Positions 33,014-41,886 are shown, counted from the stretch's first letter. The stretch is DNA of 64,000 nt from Paenibacillus sp. 453mf (GCF_900116105.1 NZ_FPAC01000001.1:1106862-1170861); one strand, 5' to 3'. The notes: generated by a model not told the origin, from the sequence alone. A program made the numbers and translations.

Positions 33014-33193
33014 CTACGAATTAAATTTCTTACTAAATTGAGATAGAGTTTTAAAATTATTCTCTGAAATACAGTTATAGGAATACTCTGGCGCTATATA
33101 ATCGCCTGTGAAAATATGGAATAATTTAAGCTTATCATAAGGGTTATTCTCAAATAAAAAGAGGGTATAGTTCGTCTCGTTGTGTTCAAGCAT
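33014..33193 (-). CDS. 59-residue paralogue of the 32063 protein, probably truncated
   Basis: ETNYTLFLFENNPYDKLKLF and HIFTGDYIAPEYSYNCISEN align with the 96-residue island protein (NNYVFLVIEKN.., HVFRGDYFSKDF..). It lacks the first about 30 residues, and no ribosome site precedes ATG 33193, so it is probably a 5'-truncated copy. A CGCTATATA half-site with TATAAT on the + strand occurs inside it at 33093. Confidence 0.45.
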   Translation of the reverse strand: MLEHNETNYTLFLFENNPYDKLKLFHIFTGDYIAPEYSYNCISENNFKTLSQFSKKFNS

Positions 33194-33216
33194 AATTAGG
33201 CAAGAGTACTGTTAAA

Positions 33217-33936
33217 ATGACTGATTTCTTGTATGAATTTTCACCAGAAATTTCGTTCATACAGTGTGATGGAACTGTAATTGTGGTTCAGGAAAATCTA
33301 AAAACAGTTATCAAACCAAAAAGTGGTATTAAGTTATCATCAGATGTTCTTAAGGCTGTTAACTGGCCTGATCTTGGGGTCAATATTAAATCGGAATCTC
33401 AAGGAAGAGGAAGAAAGATTGATTCTATACAATACGCTACGATACATAATATTATCGATCAAAGCTCAGACATTATTTTTGACGATGATGGATCAGGGGA
33501 AATTGCTGATATTGTTTCAGTTAAAATTGATATGCAGCATAAAAAAATAGTATTTCATCTATATCATTGTAAGTATTCACACGGAGAGCATCCCGGTGCT
33601 CGTGTCTCAGATCTATATGAAATATGCGGCCAAGCTGAAAAATCAATTATGTGGAATGATAATGTATTAGAAATAATACAAAGAATGATTGAAAGGGAAA
33701 ATTCGAGGCAGAGAAGTTATGGTGAAACACGATTTGAAAAAGGTATCTTACAAACTTTAAATATGTTAAAAAAGATGGTGAGAGCTGGTTATGAAACAGA
33801 ATTTGAAATCTCTATTGTCCAACCCGGGGTATCGATATTAGAGATCATAAATTCTATGAAACAAACTATTCTTGCAACAGATACTTATTTAAAAGATACG
33901 TTTGGTTTACGTTTGACATGCTTTTTTAGTAATTAA
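33217..33936 (+). pseudogene. C-terminal fragment of a defence-type helicase protein
   Basis: This 239-residue frame has no ribosome site. Its sequence IIFDDDGSGEIADIVSVK, then HLYHCKYSHGEHPGARVSDL and YEICGQAEKSIMW, matches my recollection of the C-terminal domain of large DEAD/DEAH helicase-family proteins found in defence islands. No helicase motif is present, so the motor part is lost. It could instead be a standalone domain protein. Downstream is the right edge of the island. Confidence 0.4.
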
Positions 33937-34069
33937 ATGAATACTTTTCCTTATAAAAAAATATAACAAAGACATAATAGGGAGCGTGCGACTGTAAAGG
34001 GAAAACTGTAACCTAACTTGTAGAGAGTTTTAAAAAAACGACCATTAAAGACTCAAGCAGCTAAAACTT

Positions 34070-34561
34070 ATGGGTATGGTTTTCTGCAAAACATGGTCCA
34101 AAATGACATTAAGTACAATGCGTCAAGGCTTTGTTCTAGGGGCTGTTCTGTTCGCTGCCTTTGTATTTATTACTTATGGGGTCAAACAAACAACCACTTC
34201 TCAGGCCGGATTTCTAATCAGCCTATCTGTCGTATTTGTACCGATCCTGGTATCAATTGTCCAAAGACGCTGGCCTGAAGCCAAAATCGTATGCAGTATT
34301 TTGTTAGCCATTGCGGGGATCGGGCTTCTTACGCTTGAGAACAGCATGCAGCTCAAAACAGGTGATCTGTTATGCATTATGGGAGCCCTGAGTTATGCAC
34401 TGTACATCCTTCTATCGGGGCGTATGGTCCAGCAAGGGGATGGCAGGGCACTGAGCATACTGCAGCTTGGTTTTGCCGGAGGACTCGCACTACTCTTCAG
34501 CATCCTGTTTGAAGAACCGAAGTTCAAAAAACGAAACCCATCGCAACGGTTCGGGATATAA
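34070..34561 (+). pseudogene. middle fragment of the EamA/DMT transporter
   Basis: From MRQGFVLGAVLFAAFVFITY through LLCIMGALSYALYILLSG to LGFAGGLALLFSILFEEP this is helices 3-7 of an EamA transporter. It is the continuation of the fragment at 23398 after a gap of about 45 residues. It also stops early at 34561, lacking the last about 100 residues (helices 8-10). The transporter is therefore broken at both places. Confidence 0.72.
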
Positions 34562-34624
34562 TAGGTGCATTACAGGTATATTGAATAAAATATAGCTATG
34601 GTAACCAAGGTAATGAAAGTAATC

Positions 34625-34655
34625 AAGGCGTTTTCAATTGAGAAAACGTCTTTTT
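34625..34655 (+). terminator. rho-independent terminator
   Basis: AAGGCGTTTTC pairs with GAAAACGTCTT around AATTGA, followed by TTT. Confidence 0.75.
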
Positions 34656-34681
34656 GGTATGGCTGTAAATCATTCAAACAT

Positions 34682-34722
34682 TATAACGTTATATTTACCT
34701 TAAGCTTGATCTGTGTTAAGGT
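34682..34722. promoter_or_regulatory. two inverted repeats upstream of the amidohydrolase operon
   Basis: TATAACGTTATA (34682-34693) is a perfect 12-bp palindrome, and ACCTTAA...TTAAGGT (34697-34722) is a second inverted repeat. Both lie within 85 bases of the operon start and are candidate operators for the GntR-type regulator encoded at the end of the operon. Confidence 0.45.
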
Positions 34723-34764
34723 ACTAGTGAAAAGCGGAAGGACATGGAGATGGAGGAGGCTGTA

Positions 34765-35868
34765 ATGCATACGCGAGTACTTCGTTCAGTGAGGACCGTT
34801 CATTCGGAGCAGAGGTTTGATCTGGTGCTCAGGCAGGGACAAATCGCTGCCATAGAGAAATCAGGAACAGCTGCAGGGGATGAAATTATAAATTGTTCAG
34901 GTCAATATGTATCGAGCGGGTGGATTGATATGCACGTCCATGCGATGGATACCTATCAGCCTTATGGTGATGACGCGGATAAGATCGGCGTGAGCCAAGG
35001 CGTTACTACAATTCTTGATGCAGGAAGCTGCGGTGCGGATCATATGGAGGAGCTGTATCGCCTGAGCAGGACAGCAGAGACAAGATTGCTTGCCTTATTA
35101 AATATCTCTCGGATTGGCCTGGGCTTACGGCAAGATGAGCTGAGCAGAGCAGAGTGGATCGACCAGCAATTAGCCGTCGAGACAGCAGCCAGATACAGCG
35201 GTTTTATCGTCGGACTCAAGGCGAGAATCAGCAGAAGTGTAGTCAAAGAAGAAGGGATAAGCCCATTGAATGCAGCCCTTCGCATATCGGAACAAGTCCA
35301 TCTGCCACTCATGGTCCACATAGGTTCCGGCCCTCCGGGCATCAATGAAGTGCTGAACGGGCTGAGAGAAAGAGATATCGTCACTCATTATCTCCATGGG
35401 AAGGCCAATAACATCTTGGATGACAAGAATGAGCTTATACCCGATTTGAAATCGGCTATCCGTCGCGGAGTACATTTGGATGTCGGACATGGAACGGCAA
35501 GCTTCTCCTTTCGTGTTGCTGAGATTGCCAAAGATTGTGGAGTCCATCCTGATACCATCAGTTCAGACATATATAGAGGGAATCGCCTGAATGGTCCTGT
35601 GCACAGTCTTGCCGATGTGATGACTAAATTTATGGTCATCGGCTATACTCTTGCCGAAGTTATAGATCGGGTGACCATCCGGGCAGCAGACTGGCTTGGA
35701 CGGCCGGAGCTGGGACGAATTCAAGTCGGAGATGAAGCTAATCTCACTTTGTTTGAAGTGGTACCTGAGTCAAGAACAATGATCGATTCGAATGGAGATA
35801 CACGTCTTGCCGAATCCGTTATTCAACCGAAAGGAGCAATCATAGGTGGAAACTTCTATTCTTCATAA
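34765..35868 (+). CDS. amidohydrolase/deacetylase-family metallohydrolase
   Basis: A dihydroorotase-like amidohydrolase with metal-binding HVHAMD near residue 57, GLKAR (candidate bridging lysine), MVHIG, THYLHG and the late SSDIYRG aspartate. Proteins of this group sit with DgaE/DgaF-type enzymes and are thought to remove an N-acyl group from an amino-sugar acid. I use ATG 34765 behind GGAGGAGG (367 residues); ATG 34744 is a possible earlier start. It overlaps the next gene by 23 bases, so the operon is tightly coupled. Confidence 0.82.
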   Translation: MHTRVLRSVRTVHSEQRFDLVLRQGQIAAIEKSGTAAGDEIINCSGQYVSSGWIDMHVHAMDTYQPYGDDADKIGVSQGVTTILDAGSCGADHMEELYRLSRTAETRLLALLNISRIGLGLRQDELSRAEWIDQQLAVETAARYSGFIVGLKARISRSVVKEEGISPLNAALRISEQVHLPLMVHIGSGPPGINEVLNGLRERDIVTHYLHGKANNILDDKNELIPDLKSAIRRGVHLDVGHGTASFSFRVAEIAKDCGVHPDTISSDIYRGNRLNGPVHSLADVMTKFMVIGYTLAEVIDRVTIRAADWLGRPELGRIQVGDEANLTLFEVVPESRTMIDSNGDTRLAESVIQPKGAIIGGNFYSS

Positions 35869-36955
35869 ATACGGATTAAAAAGAGTGATTAATGCAAGCG
35901 GCAGAATGAGCATTCTCGGCGTATCTGCACCGACTGACACCGTAATGGAGGCAATGAAGCAAGGTGGACAGCAGTACGTCGAAATTAGTGATTTAACGAA
36001 CAAGGCAGGAGAGCATATTGCGAACCTCCTCGGTGCAGAGGCAGCCGCGATTGTCAATTCAGCTTCTAGCGGCATCGCCTTGTCAGTGGCAGCTATGGTT
36101 ACTCAAGGAAACCGGGCCCTAAGCCTCAAGCTGCATCAAGAGACGATCAGCAAAAATGAGATTGTGATGCTGAAAGGTCACAACGTCCAATATGGAGCAC
36201 CTGTAGAGACGATGATTTATTTGGGCGGAGGCAGGCTGGTAGAGGCCGGATATGCGAACGAAGGCAAGCAGGAGCATCTTGAGGATGCGATTACGGAACG
36301 AACGGCTGCAATTCTTTATGTGAAATCACATCATAGTGTTCAGAAGAATATGATCTCTGCTGCTGAAGCATGGGAGGTGGCAAGAGAGCATCAGGTTCCT
36401 TTTATAATTGACGCGGCAGCTGAGGAGGATTTGAAGAGCTATATATCCATTTCCGATCTCGTTATTTATAGCGGCTCCAAAGCGATCGAAGGACCTACAT
36501 CCGGTATCGTGGCCGGCAAAAGCAAATATATTGAATGGCTTAAAGTACAGCTGCACGGAATAGGCAGAAGCATGAAGGTTGGCAAGGAGTCCTCATTCGG
36601 TCTGCTGCAGGCACTGGACGAATATTTGGTCAAACAGGATCGGAGCGAAGAAGAGAAGCAGTCTCTAATGGAGCTTGCTGCATTATCTGAACTCGCAGGA
36701 ATCGAAATGAGCATCGTACAGGATGAGGCAGGACGACTTATTTATCGGGGACGAATCAAGGTGAATGCAGATGAAGCCGGCATAAATGCAGCACAAATGG
36801 CAGAGAAGCTCCGTACAGGAGACATTGCCATATATACTCGGGATTACGGCGTCAAGCAAGGTTACTTCGATATTGATCCAAGGTCGCTTAAGGGAGACGA
36901 TATGAAGGTTATTTTCGATAGAATTATAGAGATCACTAAGGGAGGCCTAATTTAG
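35846..36955 (+). CDS. dgaE: DgaE-like PLP-dependent ammonia lyase
   Basis: A 369-residue fold-type I PLP enzyme of the SelA-like DgaE group. YSGSKAIEGPTSG near residue 210 holds the PLP lysine, and IIDAAAEEDLKSY the cofactor-contacting aspartate. DgaE converts D-glucosaminate 6-phosphate to 2-keto-3-deoxygluconate 6-phosphate plus ammonia. The start is GTG behind AAAGGAG, inside the end of the amidohydrolase gene. The exact substrate in this organism is inferred from neighbours. Confidence 0.8.
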   Translation: METSILHKYGLKRVINASGRMSILGVSAPTDTVMEAMKQGGQQYVEISDLTNKAGEHIANLLGAEAAAIVNSASSGIALSVAAMVTQGNRALSLKLHQETISKNEIVMLKGHNVQYGAPVETMIYLGGGRLVEAGYANEGKQEHLEDAITERTAAILYVKSHHSVQKNMISAAEAWEVAREHQVPFIIDAAAEEDLKSYISISDLVIYSGSKAIEGPTSGIVAGKSKYIEWLKVQLHGIGRSMKVGKESSFGLLQALDEYLVKQDRSEEEKQSLMELAALSELAGIEMSIVQDEAGRLIYRGRIKVNADEAGINAAQMAEKLRTGDIAIYTRDYGVKQGYFDIDPRSLKGDDMKVIFDRIIEITKGGLI

Positions 36956-36957
36956 AG

Positions 36958-37719
36958 ATGAACAAAATCGCAGAGCGATTATATAACGGCCGTGCCGCAC
37001 TGAACGTTCTGGCCGGAAGTGTGAACAATGCGAAGGAAATTTTTGAAGCAGCGGAAGGATATGTGCTGATCGGTGTATTATCCAAGAACTATCCGGATGC
37101 AATTTCAGCAGCAGAAGCGATGCAGGGCTATGGTGAGGTATGTGCGGATGCCATCTCTATCGGACTTGGTGCAGGAGATCCGAGACAGTCGGAAGTTGTG
37201 AGTAGAATTGCAGTTCGTTATGCAGGATCTCATATCAATCAGGTGTTTACCGGGGTTGGGGCTACTCGTGCGAACCTAAGCGGCAAGGACAGCTGGATCA
37301 ACAGCCTTGTGTCACCATGCGGCAAGCCGGGATTCGTGAATCTGTCTACCGGGCCTGCCAGCTCCGTTCTGGCTGAGAAAGCGATTGTGCCCGTAGAAGC
37401 TGCGATTGCTCTCGTGGCGGATATGGGAGGAAACGCACTGAAGTATTTTCCGATGAACGGACTTGAAACAAAAGAAGAATTCATAGCAGTCGCTAAGGCT
37501 TGCGCCAAGGCGAACTTTGCTCTTGAGCCAACCGGAGGCATCGACAAGGACAATTTCAGAGATATCCTTCGGCTTGCTCTTGATGCAGGAGTTCCGCAAG
37601 TGATACCGCATGTGTACTCCTCCATTATTGATAAGGAGACAGGCTTAACTAACATCCAGGACGTACTTGAACTGACACAAATTCTGAAGTACGAGGTGGA
37701 TGCGCATGCAGACACATAA
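36958..37719 (+). CDS. dgaF: DgaF-like KDGP aldolase
   Basis: This 253-residue TIM-barrel aldolase matches the DgaF/KDGP aldolase family: NVLAGSVNNAKEIFEAAEG, LVSPCGKPGFVNLSTGPAS, NALKYFPMNGL and LEPTGGIDKDNF. It would split 2-keto-3-deoxygluconate 6-phosphate-type products to pyruvate and glyceraldehyde 3-phosphate. It starts two bases after dgaE and overlaps the kinase gene by 20 bases. Confidence 0.82.
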   Translation: MNKIAERLYNGRAALNVLAGSVNNAKEIFEAAEGYVLIGVLSKNYPDAISAAEAMQGYGEVCADAISIGLGAGDPRQSEVVSRIAVRYAGSHINQVFTGVGATRANLSGKDSWINSLVSPCGKPGFVNLSTGPASSVLAEKAIVPVEAAIALVADMGGNALKYFPMNGLETKEEFIAVAKACAKANFALEPTGGIDKDNFRDILRLALDAGVPQVIPHVYSSIIDKETGLTNIQDVLELTQILKYEVDAHADT

Positions 37720-38728
37720 GCGAATTACCGCTTTTGGTGAAGTGATGATGCGGCTATCTGTCCCGAATTATGAGACACTGTCCCAATCCAGATCACTTAC
37801 TTATTCCTTTACTGGAACAGGGGTTAACATCTCTGCAGGGATGGCTCGCTTAGGGCATGAAGCATCAATAGTTACCACCGTCCCTGACAATTCCCTTGGA
37901 GATGCGGCTATGGCTTCACTTCGAGCTTTAAATCTGAACACACGCTTTGTACGCGCAGAGGGCAGCATCCTTGGGAGCTACTTCCTGGAAACTGGATATG
38001 GTGCCAGACCAACAAGAGTAACCTACGGAAGCCGGAAGAACAGCAGCTTCAACAGCACAGCTAAAGATGTTTATAACGCAGCAGCGATTGCTGAAAATAC
38101 AGATTGTTTGCATTTATGCGGTATTGGTCTCGCTATGAATGCTAATGTTCGATACCAAATGAAATCACTCGCAGAAAAGGTCAGATCGGCTGGCGGGAGC
38201 GTTGTTTTTGATTGCAATTACAGGAGCACACTATGGGATGAAGAAGAACGCAAGCATGCAAAATCGTATTATGAGGAGATGCTGCATCTTGCAGATATCG
38301 TCATGATGAATGAGCGGGATGCAATTTCTCTGCTCGGATATCAGTCCAGTTATGAGGGGCGTACCGAGCAGCTTCAGGAGCTTATTCCTATGATTGCGTC
38401 AAAATACGCTATAAGAATTATTGCAGGCACTCAGCGTACTATCGGTCCAAACGATCAGCATATGATTACCGGATTTATGTACAAGAATGATATGATGAAG
38501 GTTGGAAGACCGATGAATGCAGCTGTTCTGGACCGGGTCGGTGCAGGTGATGCCTACACGGCTGGCATTATACACGGAGATATTAGCGGCTATGAGGCTC
38601 AATATGCGGTTCAATTTGCGACAGCGGCTTCCATTCTGGCTCATACCGTGCCGGGCGATACAGCGGCTTTATCCGAGCAGGATATTATAAAGACCATGCA
38701 AGAGCTTGCACCCGATATTGAAAGGTAG
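37700..38728 (+). CDS. PfkB-family sugar kinase (KDG-kinase-like)
   Basis: This 342-residue ribokinase-fold kinase has GTGVNISAGMARLG near residue 37 and the PfkB signature DRVGAGDAYTAGIIHG near 275, including the catalytic aspartate. Context suggests it phosphorylates a 2-keto-3-deoxy-sugar acid so that the adjacent aldolase can act. A second ATG at 37706 is equally plausible as start. The substrate is inferred from the operon only. Confidence 0.82.
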   Translation: MRMQTHKRITAFGEVMMRLSVPNYETLSQSRSLTYSFTGTGVNISAGMARLGHEASIVTTVPDNSLGDAAMASLRALNLNTRFVRAEGSILGSYFLETGYGARPTRVTYGSRKNSSFNSTAKDVYNAAAIAENTDCLHLCGIGLAMNANVRYQMKSLAEKVRSAGGSVVFDCNYRSTLWDEEERKHAKSYYEEMLHLADIVMMNERDAISLLGYQSSYEGRTEQLQELIPMIASKYAIRIIAGTQRTIGPNDQHMITGFMYKNDMMKVGRPMNAAVLDRVGAGDAYTAGIIHGDISGYEAQYAVQFATAASILAHTVPGDTAALSEQDIIKTMQELAPDIER

Positions 38729-38736
38729 TGATATTT

Positions 38737-39453
38737 GTGTCCTTGTCAAGAAAGAAAGGACCGCTCTATTTACAGCTTAAAAAGATCATTCGAGATCGAA
38801 TTGTGCATGGGCAATACCCCGTTGGCACATTGATCCCTTCTGAGCCCCAGCTGGAGCAGGAATTTGCGGTGAGCAAAATGACCGTTAGAAATGCGATTAA
38901 GGAGCTGCAGCAGGAAGGGTACGTGATGAAGCAGAGTGGTGTAGGGACAACAGTTCAACGAAATAGCGTAGCACCGCAACTATCGAAGGGCAAGCAGTTT
39001 ACGGAGATATTGGTTGAACAAGGGGCGACGATACACAAACGGCTGGTTGGCAAGTATATGGAGCAAAATGGGCCGGGTAGCGAAGCTTATACGCTGTTTG
39101 GTGATCGTTGCTTGTGCTTGGAACGCTTATACCTGTTAAATGACCTGCCCTTTATCTATTATGAGCATAGATTGGCGTTAGGTCTTACCGAGGCAGAGGA
39201 GTGGACGCTGGGAGATGAGTTTTCCTTATATGAATGGTTAGAAGATCATGATCTGGTTGCCGAACAGTACCGTGATCAATTTACGGTGGCTCCTTTATCT
39301 GCCCGCATCGCCAGTGAATTGGGCATGTCTGAAGGAGATGTTGTGCTGAGACGACAGAGGTTTGCTTATACGAGTGATGGTCGTGCTGTAGAGTGGAGCA
39401 CTGGATATTACAACACATCATTAAGCCCCTATATCGTCAATTATCAACTCTAA
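38737..39453 (+). CDS. GntR/UTRA-family regulator
   Basis: The N-terminal GntR winged helix (GPLYLQLKKIIRDRIVHGQY, then AVSKMTVRNAIKELQQEGYV) is followed by a UTRA effector domain (from about 90, ending WSTGYYNTSLSPYIVNYQL). It is the last gene of the amidohydrolase-dga-kinase operon and probably its repressor, responding to a phosphorylated sugar acid. GTG 38737 fits the AAAGG site better than GTG 38728, which overlaps the kinase stop. Confidence 0.85.
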   Translation: MSLSRKKGPLYLQLKKIIRDRIVHGQYPVGTLIPSEPQLEQEFAVSKMTVRNAIKELQQEGYVMKQSGVGTTVQRNSVAPQLSKGKQFTEILVEQGATIHKRLVGKYMEQNGPGSEAYTLFGDRCLCLERLYLLNDLPFIYYEHRLALGLTEAEEWTLGDEFSLYEWLEDHDLVAEQYRDQFTVAPLSARIASELGMSEGDVVLRRQRFAYTSDGRAVEWSTGYYNTSLSPYIVNYQL

Positions 39454-39520
39454 CGTGGTATTTTTCACCCGAATTATGATAAGATGACCTATATCTTTAC
39501 ACTAGAAAACAGGTGAAAAA

Positions 39521-40561
39521 ATGCGGAACAAAGTAACGATGCAGCAAATCGCTGATGCAGCAGGCGTTTCCAAGTTTGCCGTGTCCAGAGCTTTGACTGG
39601 AAAGAGCGGAGTAAGCGAGACGACACGGGAAATGATTATTCGAACAGCCGGTCAGCTTGGTTATTTCAAGAATGCAGCCGGACCTGGCAAACCAGTAAAC
39701 GGAGAATTACTCAAAGAGCAACCTATAACTGATAACCGTAAAGGATCCGGAACCATCGTTGTTCTCTTTCCGAACATCCGATACCAGAACATGGATTCTC
39801 TCTATTGGGGGCCCGTATTTGAAGGGATCTCAGCTCGTTTGAATGAGATCGGACATGATATCTTAACACTGACCGAGCCTTCTTCTGAGAAGATCTTTTC
39901 CTTGCTGAATCCTGATGCAATTCAAGGGATTATTACGGTAGGAACCGTATCTGTCTCGTTACTGCTGGAATTTCAAAGACTCCAAATTCCTGTAGTTATG
40001 GTTGATCATATTGAGCCCGTATTTCACTGTGATACCGTATTCAGCGATAATATTACACTAATGCGAGAAATAATGAATGGCCTGATCGGCAGGGGTTATC
40101 GGAAATTCCAATTTGTTGGGAATATTAAGGAAGCGCCGAGTTTTATGGAACGATGGACTGCTTATCGTATGGCACTTGACGAGCATGGGATTGAATGCCC
40201 GCAGAATGAGTCTATGCTCGGCTATCAGGAGGATGTGGATATGATACACTCCATCCGTGAGATTCCGCCAGAAGAAATACCGGAAGTATTTGTATGTGTG
40301 AACGATATCACTGCACGTTTTGTTATTGAGGAATTACATAAGGCAGGACGAGCAGTTCCGGATAGCTGTTCGGTGACGGGCTTTGATAATGTGGAAACAG
40401 ATCAGCCAATACTGGCAACCGTTGATGTAAACAAAGCTCTTCTTGGCAAGAGAGCAGTAGATCAATTGATATGGAGGTTAGCTCATCCTGATTCCCCTTA
40501 TGAGAGACTGTTAATTCAAGCCGATCTCATCATTAGAGACAATTTTGCTGTATCTAGATGA
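39521..40561 (+). CDS. LacI-family regulator 1
   Basis: At 346 residues it has a LacI headpiece (TMQQIADAAGVSKFAVSRAL, then TGKSGVSETTREMI) and a periplasmic-binding-protein-like sensor ending FDNVETDQPILATVDVNK. It is a close paralogue of the gene at 40745; both share NIRYQNMDSLYWGPVFEG-type segments. It lies between the dga operon and the mannan locus and could control either. Confidence 0.88.
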   Translation: MRNKVTMQQIADAAGVSKFAVSRALTGKSGVSETTREMIIRTAGQLGYFKNAAGPGKPVNGELLKEQPITDNRKGSGTIVVLFPNIRYQNMDSLYWGPVFEGISARLNEIGHDILTLTEPSSEKIFSLLNPDAIQGIITVGTVSVSLLLEFQRLQIPVVMVDHIEPVFHCDTVFSDNITLMREIMNGLIGRGYRKFQFVGNIKEAPSFMERWTAYRMALDEHGIECPQNESMLGYQEDVDMIHSIREIPPEEIPEVFVCVNDITARFVIEELHKAGRAVPDSCSVTGFDNVETDQPILATVDVNKALLGKRAVDQLIWRLAHPDSPYERLLIQADLIIRDNFAVSR

Positions 40562-40570
40562 GGTGATATT

Positions 40571-40622
40571 AAGCATATCTCTTTCCTAACCTTTTTTGGT
40601 CAAGAGAGATATGCTTTTTTCA
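40571..40622 (+). terminator. rho-independent terminator
   Basis: AAGCATATCTCT pairs with AGAGATATGCTT and is followed by TTTTTT. Confidence 0.8.
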
Positions 40623-40633
40623 TAGAAGTTCAG

Positions 40634-40668
40634 TTTGTTATGATTTGTTATGAGTATTGAATAACAAT
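40634..40668. promoter_or_regulatory. three TTTGTTAT-type boxes upstream of LacI regulator 2
   Basis: TTTGTTAT occurs at 40634 and 40644 and in inverted form (ATAACAAT) at 40661, less than 85 bases before the second LacI gene. The same word recurs upstream of the importer, GH2 and GH9 genes, suggesting autoregulation within one regulon. Confidence 0.45.
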
Positions 40669-40744
40669 TATTGTTTGGTTTAGGTTGATATTATGCTAAT
40701 ATAGAGCAGAAGTAGATTCTGTAGATGGAAGCATAGGTGATAGC

Positions 40745-41809
40745 ATGCGCAAAAAGGTTACCATTCAGCAAATTGCCAACCAGGCAGGTGTGTCCAAATT
40801 CTCGGTTTCACGTACTCTGACTGGCAAACCAGGTGTTAGCGAGCGGACACGTGAATTAATCGTACATGTTGCAGAACAGCTTGGTTATTACAATCACATG
40901 CCAAACTCTGTTTCCGAGAGTAACATAGCTGGATCAGGAGACAATTTCAACAAAGAAAAGAGAAACCGAGGTACAATTCTTGTTCTTTTCCCCAATGTTA
41001 GGTTTCAGAATTATGACTCAGCCTACTGGGGGCCTATTCTGGAGGGAGTAACAACCCAGCTCAATGAATATGGACTTGACATCCTGACGGTAACTGAGCC
41101 GTCACATGATAATTTGTTCTCTCTGCTTAATCCAGAGGCGATCAGGGGCACAATAACGGTCGGGGCGGTCTCATCCGTAAGTTTGTTTGATCTGCACAAG
41201 CTCGAAATCCCGGTTGTAATGATTGATCATATGGACGCTTCGTTATGCTGCGACATGATATTCACGGATAACCAGACCAGTATGAGAGAATTGATGTATC
41301 TTCTTGTAACCAAAGGATTCAGAAACTTTCAATTTGTGGGCAACAAGACTGAGGCTTACAGCTTCTTTGAACGCTGGACGGTATTTAGGCTGGTACTTGA
41401 ACAATATGGTATTGCCTGTACTCAGAATGATCTGCTGCTCAAGGGAACTTTCGAGGATATTGGGCAGGCCTTAACAGAAATGCGAGGTACGCTTCCTGAA
41501 GTGTTCGTATGCATGAATGATGCAACAGCGCTGGATTTAATCGAACAGCTTGGTAGACATGGGATTAAGACTCCAGATGAATGTTTGGTTACTGGATTTG
41601 ATCATATCAATGATCTTCATAGTATTTCTGTAACAGTGCATGTGAATAAGAGGATGCTGGGCATGCGAGCAGTCGATCAGATGTTGTGGCGAATTGCTAA
41701 TCCGGAGGCGGCAATGGAGAAGAAACAGCTGGCGGCGGATTTGATTATACGGAATCAGCTGAGTATTCCGATAAGAAGAGCCGAAGATGCGGCAGCCAGC
41801 ACTAACTAA
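40745..41809 (+). CDS. LacI-family regulator 2
   Basis: This 354-residue paralogue of the preceding regulator has headpiece TIQQIANQAGVSKFSVSRTL and sensor segments NVRFQNYDSAYWGPILEG and FDHINDLHSISVTVHVNK. It immediately precedes the mannan/oligosaccharide importer locus and is probably its sugar-responsive regulator. Recognition helices of the two paralogues differ by only a few residues, so their operators may overlap. No strong ribosome site is visible (AAGCATAGGTGAT). Confidence 0.87.
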   Translation: MRKKVTIQQIANQAGVSKFSVSRTLTGKPGVSERTRELIVHVAEQLGYYNHMPNSVSESNIAGSGDNFNKEKRNRGTILVLFPNVRFQNYDSAYWGPILEGVTTQLNEYGLDILTVTEPSHDNLFSLLNPEAIRGTITVGAVSSVSLFDLHKLEIPVVMIDHMDASLCCDMIFTDNQTSMRELMYLLVTKGFRNFQFVGNKTEAYSFFERWTVFRLVLEQYGIACTQNDLLLKGTFEDIGQALTEMRGTLPEVFVCMNDATALDLIEQLGRHGIKTPDECLVTGFDHINDLHSISVTVHVNKRMLGMRAVDQMLWRIANPEAAMEKKQLAADLIIRNQLSIPIRRAEDAAASTN

Positions 41810-41843
41810 TACCGAAATATGCAAATCCTGAACGAAATAATAA

Positions 41844-41886
41844 TAAGCTGTACTGATGGAGTTCACCATTAGGACGGCTTTTTTGG
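41844..41886 (+). terminator. rho-independent terminator
   Basis: AAGCTGTACTGATGG pairs with CCATTAGGACGGCTT (some G-U) and is followed by TTTTT. Confidence 0.8.

Larger units (their letters stand above)
23464..34060. mobile_element. about 10.6-kb AT-rich island inserted in an EamA transporter gene
   Basis: Both flanks carry pieces of one EamA transporter, and everything between is AT-rich, strongly pseudogenised or of mobile-element character: ribbon-helix-helix pair, YvrJ-like protein, HNH endonuclease, NACHT NTPase and helicase fragment. I found no integrase, transposase, flanking direct repeat or tRNA target, so the mechanism is unknown and the boundaries are approximate. About 45 transporter codons are missing at the junction, so insertion involved a deletion, or later decay removed the edge. 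Confidence 0.55.

Noticed and set aside
33093..33108. Fifth copy of the island operator (CGCTATATA with TATAAT)
   Set aside because: Only one half-site matches and it lies inside a coding remnant, so I do not count it as an operator.
23464..34060. Island as an intact prophage or transposon
   Set aside because: I looked for integrase, transposase, terminase, capsid or tail genes, inverted ends and target duplications and could support none.
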